Source: Erysipelotrichaceae bacterium (GTDB lineage Bacteria > Bacillota_I > Bacilli_A > RFN20 > CAG-826). From it: a stretch of DNA of 64,000 bases. The DNA is taken from contig SVBF01000018.1 in the NCBI GenBank assembly GCA_015058945.1, positions 62,001 to 126,000 on the forward strand, read 5' to 3'. Position numbers and translations under genes: made by a program. Below, in pieces: positions 53,615 through 60,771 of this stretch. The notes beneath the pieces were generated by a model. The model searched no databases, was not told where the DNA came from, and saw nothing but the letters and a program-made list of their open reading frames with translations. Numbering within the stretch: position 1 is the stretch's first letter; every line of letters starts with the position of its first letter.

Positions 53615-54804
53615 CCGCGGTATTTACCGATGATCTCTTGCGCCTTCTCGCGCCCGTCTTTGATCGCGGCGGCGATGTTTTTTGCCCCATATCGGCAATC
53701 GCCGATCGCGTGTAGGTTACCGGTGACTTCTTCTTCCGGGATTAAAAGAGGCAAGGCACTCTTTTCGCCAATGGCCATGATAAAGGCGTCGCAAGGGGCG
53801 AGGAACTCGCTTCCCTCGATGACATGGAAGCTCGGGCGACCGGACTCGTCTTTTTCGCCTAAGCGCATCTTGACGAGTTCCAGAGCGACCAGGTTTCCTT
53901 TCTCGTCCAACCGATAATCTTTGATGTTCGTGAGTTCGGAGAAGACGACGCCGTCATCCTTGGCTTCGGCGATCTCTTTCTTTTGCGCGGGCATGGACGC
54001 CTCGTCGCGTCGATAGATCAACGTGACGGGAACGCCAAGGCGCTTGATCGAACGGCTCACGTCCATCGCGACGTTGCCGCCACCCATGACGATGACGTTC
54101 TTTTTCTTGTCTAAGCCTAGGGTGTGACCCGTAATGTTCAGTTCGCGGAGAACGGTTAAGGCGAAATGGATGTCCGGGGAATCCGGGGTGGGGAGACGGT
54201 TTTCCTTTTCCGCGCCTAAAGCGAGGATTGTCTCGTCATATGAGGCGCGGATTTGATCCAACCCCTCGCGATCGATTTCTTTGCCAAAATGAAATTTGAC
54301 GCCGAGGGAAAGAAGGCTCTGATAAATCCCGTCGACATAGCTTTTATCGAAGCGGAAGGACGGGATACCCGTGCGGATTGCGCCGCCGATTCCTTCTTCT
54401 TTTTCGTAAATTTCCACGTCAAAACCCGCTTGTTCTAGGAAAACGGCAGCGGACAATGCGCTAGGGCCTGCACCGATAATCGCAACGTTTTTCCCAATAC
54501 GAGGTCCCATCTTATAAGGGAAGGGGAAGCGGATAGATAATTCGTTTTCGACGGCAGGGAAATCCACGGGTTCGAAACGGATGCCGCGGATGCAATTGCC
54601 ACGGCATTGCCTTTGGTGGTCGCATAACGTGGACGTGAGAAAAGGGAATGGATTGGTTTCGTAAAGAAGCTTGGCGGCCTCTACCTCCTCCCCGGCTTTC
54701 ACTTTGGCGAGGATATCGCGGACCATGTTCCCACAGGGGCAATTCGCCTGACAGCGTGGATTAGGGCAGCCGAGGCAATTCTTGGCGATGTCGTGGATGT
54801 CCAT
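53611..54804 (-). CDS. GltD-like NAD(P)-linked FAD/Fe-S oxidoreductase
   Basis: The 397-aa protein resembles the small subunit of glutamate synthase and related NfnB/DPD electron-transfer proteins. The N-terminal cysteines CLGCPNPRCQANCPCG and CDHQRQCRGNC would hold two [4Fe-4S] clusters. VAIIGAGPSALSAAVFLEQ binds FAD and VIVMGGGNVAMDVSRS binds NAD(P)H. The C-terminal segment is AIGDCRYGAKNIAAAIKDG. No large glutamate synthase subunit is adjacent, so its acceptor is unknown. It starts three bases after the TetR gene, with AAGGAG before the ATG. Confidence 0.88.
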   Translation of the reverse strand: MDIHDIAKNCLGCPNPRCQANCPCGNMVRDILAKVKAGEEVEAAKLLYETNPFPFLTSTLCDHQRQCRGNCIRGIRFEPVDFPAVENELSIRFPFPYKMGPRIGKNVAIIGAGPSALSAAVFLEQAGFDVEIYEKEEGIGGAIRTGIPSFRFDKSYVDGIYQSLLSLGVKFHFGKEIDREGLDQIRASYDETILALGAEKENRLPTPDSPDIHFALTVLRELNITGHTLGLDKKKNVIVMGGGNVAMDVSRSIKRLGVPVTLIYRRDEASMPAQKKEIAEAKDDGVVFSELTNIKDYRLDEKGNLVALELVKMRLGEKDESGRPSFHVIEGSEFLAPCDAFIMAIGEKSALPLLIPEEEVTGNLHAIGDCRYGAKNIAAAIKDGREKAQEIIGKYRG

Positions 54805-54807
54805 GGG

Positions 54808-55398
54808 TTACTCCTTCTCTAAGACGCGGGATCGGATGAGTCGCGCGAACGAACGACGGAAGGCCTCGCGGTAATATTCTCGGTCGTAATGGCCGTTATG
54901 GATGGTGGCGCCCACGGCTTTGCTGAAACCGCCGGAAAGGAAGGCGACGATGTATTCTTCCTCATAGGCAAACGTGTATCGCTCTCCGAAGGTGTGGACG
55001 AAATCGGCGATGACGTTTTCGAGGACGGAGGAAAGGACCTCGCTGCCCAAGGAGTTGCTCTTGAAGTCGATGGAGAGGATGACTTCGCGCATTTCCATGG
55101 CCGCGTCGGTGGCGGTGATGATCGTGTCGGCGAAGAAGGCGGGCAGATCGTCCACAGGGACATCGCGGAGCCTTGCCTTCACCTCCGCGAGCCAACGGGA
55201 GGCGACGGCTTTGCCGCAATCGTCAAGTAGGTCGTATTTGTCTTGGTAATGACTATAAAAGGTCATCTTGTTGATTCCCGCGTGGGCGCAGATATCCTTT
55301 ACGGTCACTTTATCGAAGGATCGCTCCTGCAGTAGTTGGATGAGCGACTCCCTCAAGGCTTTTTTGGACCGGCTGATTCTTGCGTCTTCTTTGATCAT
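54808..55398 (-). CDS. TetR-family regulator
   Basis: The 196-aa protein has a TetR-type helix-turn-helix (FDKVTVKDICAHAGINKMTF, YSHYQDKYDLL) after SKKALRESLIQLL. The C-terminal ligand domain resembles the DhaS/TetR_C-type helical domain. I prefer the ATG at 55398, six bases after AGGGG, over the ATG at 55404, which abuts it. It is co-transcribed with the GltD-like gene and divergent from a FAD oxidoreductase, with a palindrome between them, so it probably controls both. Confidence 0.88.
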   Translation of the reverse strand: MIKEDARISRSKKALRESLIQLLQERSFDKVTVKDICAHAGINKMTFYSHYQDKYDLLDDCGKAVASRWLAEVKARLRDVPVDDLPAFFADTIITATDAAMEMREVILSIDFKSNSLGSEVLSSVLENVIADFVHTFGERYTFAYEEEYIVAFLSGGFSKAVGATIHNGHYDREYYREAFRRSFARLIRSRVLEKE

Positions 55399-55435
55399 AT
55401 CCATCCCCTGTTAACGATATTATTAGGCTAAATTC

Positions 55436-55451
55436 GTATAAATTTCTATAC
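55436..55451. promoter_or_regulatory. Candidate TetR operator
   Basis: GTATA-N6-TATAC is an inverted repeat in the gap between the divergent TetR and FAD-oxidoreductase genes. Its size suits a TetR dimer, though AT-rich sequence makes chance matches easy. Confidence 0.35.
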
Positions 55452-55499
55452 TGGTGTATTATTTTGGCTCAGTCGTTTGACCATCGCTTGCGATGGATA

Positions 55500-55505
55500 G
55501 ATAAT
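55500..55505 (+). promoter_or_regulatory. -10 box of FAD oxidoreductase gene, leaderless configuration
   Basis: GATAAT is followed by TTTCCCC and the ATG at 55513, a 7-base gap. There is no Shine-Dalgarno. An alternative -10, TATTAT, lies near 55457, closer to the candidate operator. Confidence 0.5.
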
Positions 55506-55512
55506 TTTCCCC

Positions 55513-57024
55513 ATGGCATGCAAATCGAAGCTCATCATCGTCGGCGGAGGCATCTCCGGCTTAGCCGCCGGCATATACTGCCTCGAGAACGGTTTCGACG
55601 TCGAGATTTACGAAAAGGCCGCCGTCGCCGGTGGCGAATGCATGGGTTGGACGCGCAAAGGAACGTTGATCGATGGCTGCGCCCATTGGATCATCGGTTC
55701 GAACCCTAAAAGCGACCTCTATCCCTCCTGGCGTCATATCGGCGTCTTCCCCGCCGGCCATACCATCTATCCCACCACTGCTTTATCCGCTTTCGACGTG
55801 GGCGATCGCCGCATCACGCTTTATGGTGACCTCAACCGTTTGGAAAAGGAGCTTAGTTCCGCTTTCCCTGAAGACAAAAAGCCCATCCATCAGTTAATCA
55901 AAGCCATCCGCAGCTACCAAAAGGTCCGCATCCCCATCGACAAGCCGCTCGATAAGATGAACCTTTTTGAACTTACGAAATTCGGCTTGCCCATGTTACC
56001 GATGGTGTTTGCCTATCTGAAGTATTCCAAAGTATCCATGGACGAATACGCCCAGCGTTTCTCCTCGCCAGAACTTCGGGACATTCTGCTACGCGCCATG
56101 AGGAATAACTATAACGCCCACGCCTTCTTTTATGTCATGCAGGCGTTAAGCAAAGAGGACGCCGCCGTCCCCGAAGGCGGGAGCTTAGCCATCGCTAAAC
56201 GCGTCACGGACAAGTATCTCTCCCTCGGCGGAAAGCTTTACCTTAACGCAGAAGTCGTCGGTGTCGATTATGAGAAGCGCCAAGCGAAATCCATCCGCCT
56301 TAAAAACGGGAAAATCATCCCCTGCGACTATCTTCTTCTCGCCTGCGATGTGAACTTCGCGGCAGAGCATCTTTTCCCAGAGCAAGAAAAAAATAACTAC
56401 TTTGCCAAGCGTAAACACGATCCCATTACCTATCCCGGACAAATCGGGTTCACGCTTTCCTATCGCACAAAAGCAGATGTATCCGATTTGCCAAAACAAC
56501 TGGATTTTGCATGCGAAAAGAAGGATTTTGTGGGCTTGAATCTCTGGCATATCCCCCTGCGTAACCATTCGTTCGATCCCACCTTCCACGATAAGGACGG
56601 CAACTCTTTGCTCACCGTCTTGATTCCCGCGAATGAGGATGCCTATGAGGGCTGGAAAGCGTTAAGCCGCGAAGAATACGTTTCGCTTAAAGGCGCGCTT
56701 TTGGACTATGTCGGTAAGGCCATCGCGGATAAGCTCGGCGTCGACGCCTCCATGATCGAGCCGTTAGATTGCGCCACCCCCATTACCTATGAACGGTATT
56801 GCAACGCCTACAAAGGTTCCTACATGTCGTTCCTCTCCACAAAGAAGAATCCGCACCTTATGGTCAAAGGAACACTGCGCACCATCGACAATACTTTCCT
56901 AACCGGGCAATGGCTCATGTTGCCCGGAGGGATGCCCATCGCCTTGTTCACGGCAAAGAACGCGGCGTATCGCCTTTCGAAAAAAGCCTTCGGTCGCTTT
57001 CTCGACCTCGACGAAAAGAATTGA
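55513..57024 (+). CDS. Phytoene desaturase-like FAD-dependent oxidoreductase
   Basis: The 503-aa protein begins with a dinucleotide-binding loop (LIIVGGGISGLAAGIYCLEN, then VEIYEKAAVAGGECMGW). The C-terminal FAD segment is FLTGQWLMLPGGMPIALFTA. Overall it looks like the CrtI/NAD(P)-binding amino-oxidase superfamily. The substrate is unknown and no carotenoid genes are adjacent. It faces away from the TetR/GltD-like unit, suggesting shared control. Confidence 0.85.
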   Translation: MACKSKLIIVGGGISGLAAGIYCLENGFDVEIYEKAAVAGGECMGWTRKGTLIDGCAHWIIGSNPKSDLYPSWRHIGVFPAGHTIYPTTALSAFDVGDRRITLYGDLNRLEKELSSAFPEDKKPIHQLIKAIRSYQKVRIPIDKPLDKMNLFELTKFGLPMLPMVFAYLKYSKVSMDEYAQRFSSPELRDILLRAMRNNYNAHAFFYVMQALSKEDAAVPEGGSLAIAKRVTDKYLSLGGKLYLNAEVVGVDYEKRQAKSIRLKNGKIIPCDYLLLACDVNFAAEHLFPEQEKNNYFAKRKHDPITYPGQIGFTLSYRTKADVSDLPKQLDFACEKKDFVGLNLWHIPLRNHSFDPTFHDKDGNSLLTVLIPANEDAYEGWKALSREEYVSLKGALLDYVGKAIADKLGVDASMIEPLDCATPITYERYCNAYKGSYMSFLSTKKNPHLMVKGTLRTIDNTFLTGQWLMLPGGMPIALFTAKNAAYRLSKKAFGRFLDLDEKN

Positions 57025-57046
57025 TTCCAACCCAAGGGCCAAGCAT

Positions 57047-57052
57047 TAGAAT
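57047..57052 (+). promoter_or_regulatory. -10 box of zinc-ribbon gene, leaderless configuration
   Basis: TAGAAT is followed by TAATAGCG and the ATG at 57061, an 8-base gap, with no Shine-Dalgarno. Confidence 0.5.
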
Positions 57053-57060
57053 TAATAGCG

Positions 57061-57249
57061 ATGAAGACCTATGTCTGCCGCCGCTGTGGCAAGAAATTCG
57101 AAGGACGCCTGGATTATTGTCCACGCTGCGGCCAACATTTCGTCTACCAACGCAAGGGTGAATGCTTCGATGCGCTTGGCAACAAAGTCCTTCTGGGCAA
57201 AGACGGGCATATCAAAAAGACGATTCGGAATCCGAAATCGCCCAAATGA
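57061..57249 (+). CDS. Small zinc-ribbon protein
   Basis: A 62-aa protein whose first half is a two-knuckle zinc ribbon (MKTYVCRRCGKKFEG, YCPRCGQHF), followed by a basic tail. No partner domain is present. It could bind nucleic acid or a protein. The close match of promoter spacing to other leaderless genes here supports it as real. Confidence 0.75.
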   Translation: MKTYVCRRCGKKFEGRLDYCPRCGQHFVYQRKGECFDALGNKVLLGKDGHIKKTIRNPKSPK

Positions 57250-57289
57250 TGAATGTGACCCTGCGGGGTCTTTTTTCTTTGAGAAGAGG

Positions 57290-57829
57290 TTACTTCTCCT
57301 CGTTCTCTTCGGCCTTCTCTTCCTTAGACTCTTCTTTAACGGGTTCTTCCGGGGAGACGCCCAATTCGGCTTTGTCCCTTTCGCGCTTCGCCTCTAACGC
57401 CGCCTCGATCACGGCGGGGATTGGCTTAAACCAGTGATAGATGGCCTCGAAGGCATAGACGAGGGCGAGAAAGCAGAGGTTGCCGCCGATGAAATAACGG
57501 TAAGGCAGCGTCTCCGCGCAGCCCTGGACGATCGCGTAGATGTCGAAGACGATGAGGACTAAGCCTACGGGCAAGACCAAGATCTTGTCCAAATAGCAGT
57601 TCTTCTCCCGACGTTTCTTGGAGAAAGTCGTCCAAATGAAATCGGTGATGATCCATACCGCGCCGGCAAGGGTGACATAGGTGAAGGCGTAACGTTTCCA
57701 TTCCGCGACTTTGATGATGTCGGTGAGGAACAAGGCGCCAAGCACGGCGAAAATGGCGACGAACACGCCATATTCCACGGTCAGCATGATTTTGATTTTC
57801 GTCAGGTCGTCGAGTTTCTTCTTTTCCAT
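57290..57829 (-). CDS. Membrane protein with acidic Glu/Lys tail
   Basis: The 179-aa protein has about four membrane helices (GVFVAIFAVLGALFLTDII, AFTYVTLAGAVWIITDFIW, ILVLPVGLVLIVFDIYAIV, FIGGNLCFLALVYAFEAIY) and a charged cytosolic tail (SPEEPVKEESKEEKAEENEE). No family is recognised. The start at 57829 follows TATATT by seven bases. The tail closely resembles that of the AtpI-like protein. Confidence 0.75.
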   Translation of the reverse strand: MEKKKLDDLTKIKIMLTVEYGVFVAIFAVLGALFLTDIIKVAEWKRYAFTYVTLAGAVWIITDFIWTTFSKKRREKNCYLDKILVLPVGLVLIVFDIYAIVQGCAETLPYRYFIGGNLCFLALVYAFEAIYHWFKPIPAVIEAALEAKRERDKAELGVSPEEPVKEESKEEKAEENEEK

Positions 57830-57836
57830 GTCCATA

Positions 57837-57842
57837 AATATA
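57837..57842 (-). promoter_or_regulatory. -10 box of acidic-tail membrane protein gene, leaderless configuration
   Basis: TATATT on the minus strand is followed by TATGGAC and the ATG, a 7-base gap. The in-frame ATG two codons earlier would precede the expected transcription start. Confidence 0.5.
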
Positions 57843-57898
57843 CACGCACACGAGGTAAAGAAGTAGACTTAGGCTCTTTATTGATTTCAAAAGCCGAG

Positions 57899-57904
57899 TA
57901 CAAT
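57899..57904 (+). promoter_or_regulatory. -10 box of apt, leaderless configuration
   Basis: TACAAT is followed by nine bases and the apt ATG at 57914, with no Shine-Dalgarno. Confidence 0.5.
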
Positions 57905-57913
57905 GCTCTTGCT

Positions 57914-58429
57914 ATGGAACTCAAAGACTATATCCGCATCCAGGAGAACTTCCCAAGGGAAGGCATTTCCTTTAAGGACATCTCCCCTTTACTCGAAAAC
58001 CCAAAGGCCTTCGCCGAGACGATTGACCGTATGAAGGAAATCGCCGAAAAGTGGTCCCCGGACCTGATCGTCGGTCCCGAATCGCGCGGTTTTATCTTCG
58101 CCGCCCCTCTCGCGATTAAGATGAACAAGGGTTTCTTGATGGCCCGCAAAGCCGGCAAATTGCCCGGCAAGGCGCTCTCGGTCACCTATGACCTCGAATA
58201 TGGACGGGCCACGTTAGAGATTCCCGCCTTCGCCGTCAACAAAGGGACCCGCATCGTCATCGTCGATGACTTGCTCGCGACCGGCGGTACCCTGCAGGCG
58301 TTAGAAAAACTATTCGCTGAGGCCGGGGCCGAAGTGGTCGGCATCATCACCGCCATCGAGCTCACCTCGTTAAAAGGTCGCGATAATCTCAAAGCTCCTT
58401 ATGAAACTTTGATTTCTTTCCCCCGTTAA
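57914..58429 (+). CDS. apt: Adenine phosphoribosyltransferase
   Basis: Apt converts adenine and PRPP to AMP. The 171-aa protein has the usual length, with the PRPP loop IVIVDDLLATGGTLQALEKL and the type I PRTase fold start DYIRIQENFPREGISFKDIS. An ATG at 57914 is chosen over one at 57881, which lies upstream of the -10 box. Its stop codon is inside the loop of a terminator, so read-through into upp would be limited. Confidence 0.96.
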   Translation: MELKDYIRIQENFPREGISFKDISPLLENPKAFAETIDRMKEIAEKWSPDLIVGPESRGFIFAAPLAIKMNKGFLMARKAGKLPGKALSVTYDLEYGRATLEIPAFAVNKGTRIVIVDDLLATGGTLQALEKLFAEAGAEVVGIITAIELTSLKGRDNLKAPYETLISFPR

Positions 58430-58444
58430 TGGGGGTCTTTTTTT
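58420..58444 (+). terminator. Intrinsic terminator containing the apt stop codon
   Basis: CCCCC-GTTAAT-GGGGG is followed by TCTTTTTTT. The loop holds the apt TAA, and the T-run is followed at once by the upp Shine-Dalgarno GGAGG. A ribosome ending apt would cover the stem, so termination may depend on apt translation. Confidence 0.85.
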
Positions 58445-58457
58445 GGAGGAATAACCC

Positions 58458-59090
58458 ATGGAAAACGTTCATGTCATCGACCATCCCTTAATTCAGGACA
58501 TCATCGCCAGAATGAGGGATAAGAACACCGCACCTGCCCTCTTTCACGAACTCGTCAAAGAGGTCGCCATCCTAGAGGCGTATGAGGCGTTACGGGATAT
58601 CCCGACCAAAAGCATCGAGGTGGAGACACCGTTAGAGAAGACAGAGCAACACGTCATCGACGAGAACAACATCTGCCTCGTGCCGATCCTCCGTGCCGGC
58701 TTAGGCATGGCCGAAGGCGTCAGCATCCTTCTCCCTGGGGCGCCGGTGGGGCATATCGGCCTTAAGCGCGACGAGGTAACCCATCTGACCCACGAGTATT
58801 ACGCGAACTTCCCTAAGCGCATCGCGGACATGGACGTCTTATTGCTTGATCCGATGCTTGCGACCGGAGGTTCGGCCGTCGACGCGATCACCAGGCTCAA
58901 AGAACGCGGCGTCAAATCCATCCGCTTCCTCTGCATCATCGCCGTCCCCGAAGGCGTTAAGGTGGTGCAAGAAAAATTCCCGGACGTCCCGATTTATATC
59001 GGAGCGTTGGACCGGGAACTTAATTCCAATGCCTACATTCTGCCGGGACTAGGCGATGCGGGCGACCGCATCTTCGGCACGATCGATTAG
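58458..59090 (+). CDS. upp: Uracil phosphoribosyltransferase
   Basis: Upp converts uracil and PRPP to UMP. The 210-aa protein shows the PRPP-binding motif LLLDPMLATGGSAVDAI and the C-terminal uracil-binding region YILPGLGDAGDR. GGAGG lies nine bases before the ATG. It ends overlapping the convergent hpt stop. Confidence 0.97.
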   Translation: MENVHVIDHPLIQDIIARMRDKNTAPALFHELVKEVAILEAYEALRDIPTKSIEVETPLEKTEQHVIDENNICLVPILRAGLGMAEGVSILLPGAPVGHIGLKRDEVTHLTHEYYANFPKRIADMDVLLLDPMLATGGSAVDAITRLKERGVKSIRFLCIIAVPEGVKVVQEKFPDVPIYIGALDRELNSNAYILPGLGDAGDRIFGTID

Positions 59091-59644
59091 GGATCGAGCT
59101 CGTCCCAAGCGGCGATTTCCTCTTTGTCCGGGACAAAGACATAGGGGACGTTTCGAAGCAACTGACGGTAATCTAAGCCATAGCCGACGAGGAATTTCGC
59201 TTCGGGCAAACGCGCACCGAAATAATCCACGGTAACCTCGTTCTTTCTCGCGCAGAATTTGTCGAATAACGCGCAAACGAGGACTTTTTTCGGTTTAAAA
59301 CGCGATTTGATGTGCTTGGTGAGGAAGTCGATGGAGAGACCGGAATCGACGATGTCCTCCACGATGACGACCGTGCGATCATCGAGGCAAGTCGCGATGT
59401 CCTTGTCCATGCTGATCGTTCCGGAAGAGGCAAGCCCACCACCGTAACTCGTGAGTTGGACATAGTCGCAGACGATGTCGAGTTTGACCTTTTTGATCAG
59501 GTCGCTGAAGAAAGGCATCGCCCCTTTCATGACGCAAATGAAAACCGGAGGGCGTTCCTCGTTGGCTAAATCTTTGGTCAATCGCGCACCGAGTTCGTCG
59601 ACGATGCGGGCGATTTCCTCCTCGGATAAAATGATTTCTTCCAT
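59087..59644 (-). CDS. hpt: Hypoxanthine(-guanine) phosphoribosyltransferase
   Basis: Hpt converts hypoxanthine or guanine and PRPP to IMP or GMP. The 185-aa protein has the PRPP motif VVIVEDIVDSGLSI and VFICVMKGAMPFFSDLI near the N-terminus. The ATG at 59644 is six bases from TATAAT. It is divergent from prs, which supplies PRPP for apt, upp and hpt. Confidence 0.96.
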   Translation of the reverse strand: MEEIILSEEEIARIVDELGARLTKDLANEERPPVFICVMKGAMPFFSDLIKKVKLDIVCDYVQLTSYGGGLASSGTISMDKDIATCLDDRTVVIVEDIVDSGLSIDFLTKHIKSRFKPKKVLVCALFDKFCARKNEVTVDYFGARLPEAKFLVGYGLDYRQLLRNVPYVFVPDKEEIAAWDELDP

Positions 59645-59650
59645 GGATGG

Positions 59651-59656
59651 ATTATA
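59651..59656 (-). promoter_or_regulatory. Promoter of hpt, leaderless configuration
   Basis: On the minus strand TTGATT, 17 bases, TATAAT, then six bases and the ATG. This is the best full promoter with leaderless spacing in the window. Confidence 0.7.
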
Positions 59657-59691
59657 TGCGCACAAAATCGCTCAATCAATCTTTCGTAATG

Positions 59692-59697
59692 TATAAT
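59692..59697 (+). promoter_or_regulatory. -10 box of prs
   Basis: TATAAT lies 27 bases before the prs ATG at 59725, and AGAGGAGC provides a normal Shine-Dalgarno in the leader. Confidence 0.6.
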
Positions 59698-59724
59698 TAT
59701 ATAGATATTCAAGAGGAGCTTCAT

Positions 59725-60720
59725 ATGGTTGATAACGCTGTTCTCTTCTCCCTCTCTGCTAATGAGAATTTGGCCAAATTGATCGCAAAGCATTTGGGCG
59801 CCAAACTCGGCGAACGAAACATCCAACGTTTCCCTTCCGGTGAGATTCTCGCCGAACCGGTCGACACGGTCCGCGGCAAACAGGTTTTCATCATCCAACC
59901 GACCTGCCCTCCCGTTAACGAAAACCTCATGGAGCTATTGATCTTCGTCGATGCGCTTCGTCGCGCCTCGGCCAAAGAAATCAACGTCATCTGCCCCTAC
60001 TTCGGCTATGCGAGACAAGACCGCAAGGCAAAACCTAGGCAGCCCATTACCGCCGCTTTGGTCGCCCACCTATTCAATACCGCCGGCGTCGACCGCGTCG
60101 TCACGGTGAATCTCCATGCCGCCCAGATCCAAGGCTTCTTCACCTGCCTCGTCGACGATCTGACCGCCATCCCTCTCCTTGGCGCCTCGCTAAACAGCGA
60201 ATTGACCAACAAAGACAATCTCATCGTCGTCTCTCCGGACCACGGTGGCGTCAAACGTGCGAGGGACCTCGCCGGCGTCCTCGGCAATTGCCCCATCGCC
60301 ATCATCGATAAGCGTCGCGGCAAAACGCTCGAGCCCGAAGTCATGGCCATCATCGGCGACGTTCGTGGAAAAGACTGCGTCATGGTCGACGACATGATCG
60401 ATACCGGCCGCAGCGCGGTCTTCGGTGCCAAAGCGCTTCGCGAGGCCGGCGCCAAATCCGTTCGTATGCTCGCCGTCCACGCCATTTGCTCCGACCCCTG
60501 CTACGACTTATTAAAGGAACATCCCTTTGACGAAGTCATCGTCACCGACTCCGCCCCGTTAAGCAAACGCATGGCCAAACTCCCCGATATCCGCGTCGTA
60601 TCCCTCGCGGGCATGCTTAGCGAGTGCATCAACCGCATCATCCATGACGTTCCGTTATCGGCCGTCTATGACGCATATACTAATCCGGAAAACGTCAACA
60701 AAGTCATCTTCGATGAGTAA
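59725..60720 (+). CDS. prs: Ribose-phosphate pyrophosphokinase
   Basis: Prs makes PRPP from ribose 5-phosphate and ATP. The 331-aa protein has the ATP-loop region YFGYARQDRKAKPRQPITA and VVSPDHGGVKRARDLAG. Two motifs deviate. The PRPP/ribose-phosphate loop reads VDDMIDTGRSA where typical enzymes have DTGGT or DTAGT. The metal-binding site reads VNLHAAQIQGFF instead of DLHAGQIQGFF. The changes (Gly to Arg, Asp to Asn) could alter activity or regulation. The gene still stands with salvage enzymes, so function is likely retained. Confidence 0.93.
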   Translation: MVDNAVLFSLSANENLAKLIAKHLGAKLGERNIQRFPSGEILAEPVDTVRGKQVFIIQPTCPPVNENLMELLIFVDALRRASAKEINVICPYFGYARQDRKAKPRQPITAALVAHLFNTAGVDRVVTVNLHAAQIQGFFTCLVDDLTAIPLLGASLNSELTNKDNLIVVSPDHGGVKRARDLAGVLGNCPIAIIDKRRGKTLEPEVMAIIGDVRGKDCVMVDDMIDTGRSAVFGAKALREAGAKSVRMLAVHAICSDPCYDLLKEHPFDEVIVTDSAPLSKRMAKLPDIRVVSLAGMLSECINRIIHDVPLSAVYDAYTNPENVNKVIFDE

Positions 60721-60723
60721 AGG

Positions 60724-60766
60724 AAAAGCTCGGCCGTGCCATGATGGAAAGCCGAGCTTTCTTTTT
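60724..60766. terminator. Bidirectional intrinsic terminator between prs and the DUF1508 gene
   Basis: AAAGCTCGGC pairs with GCCGAGCTTT around a 16-base loop, with T-runs possible on both strands. It lies between two converging genes. Confidence 0.8.
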
Positions 60767-60771
60767 GTCGA

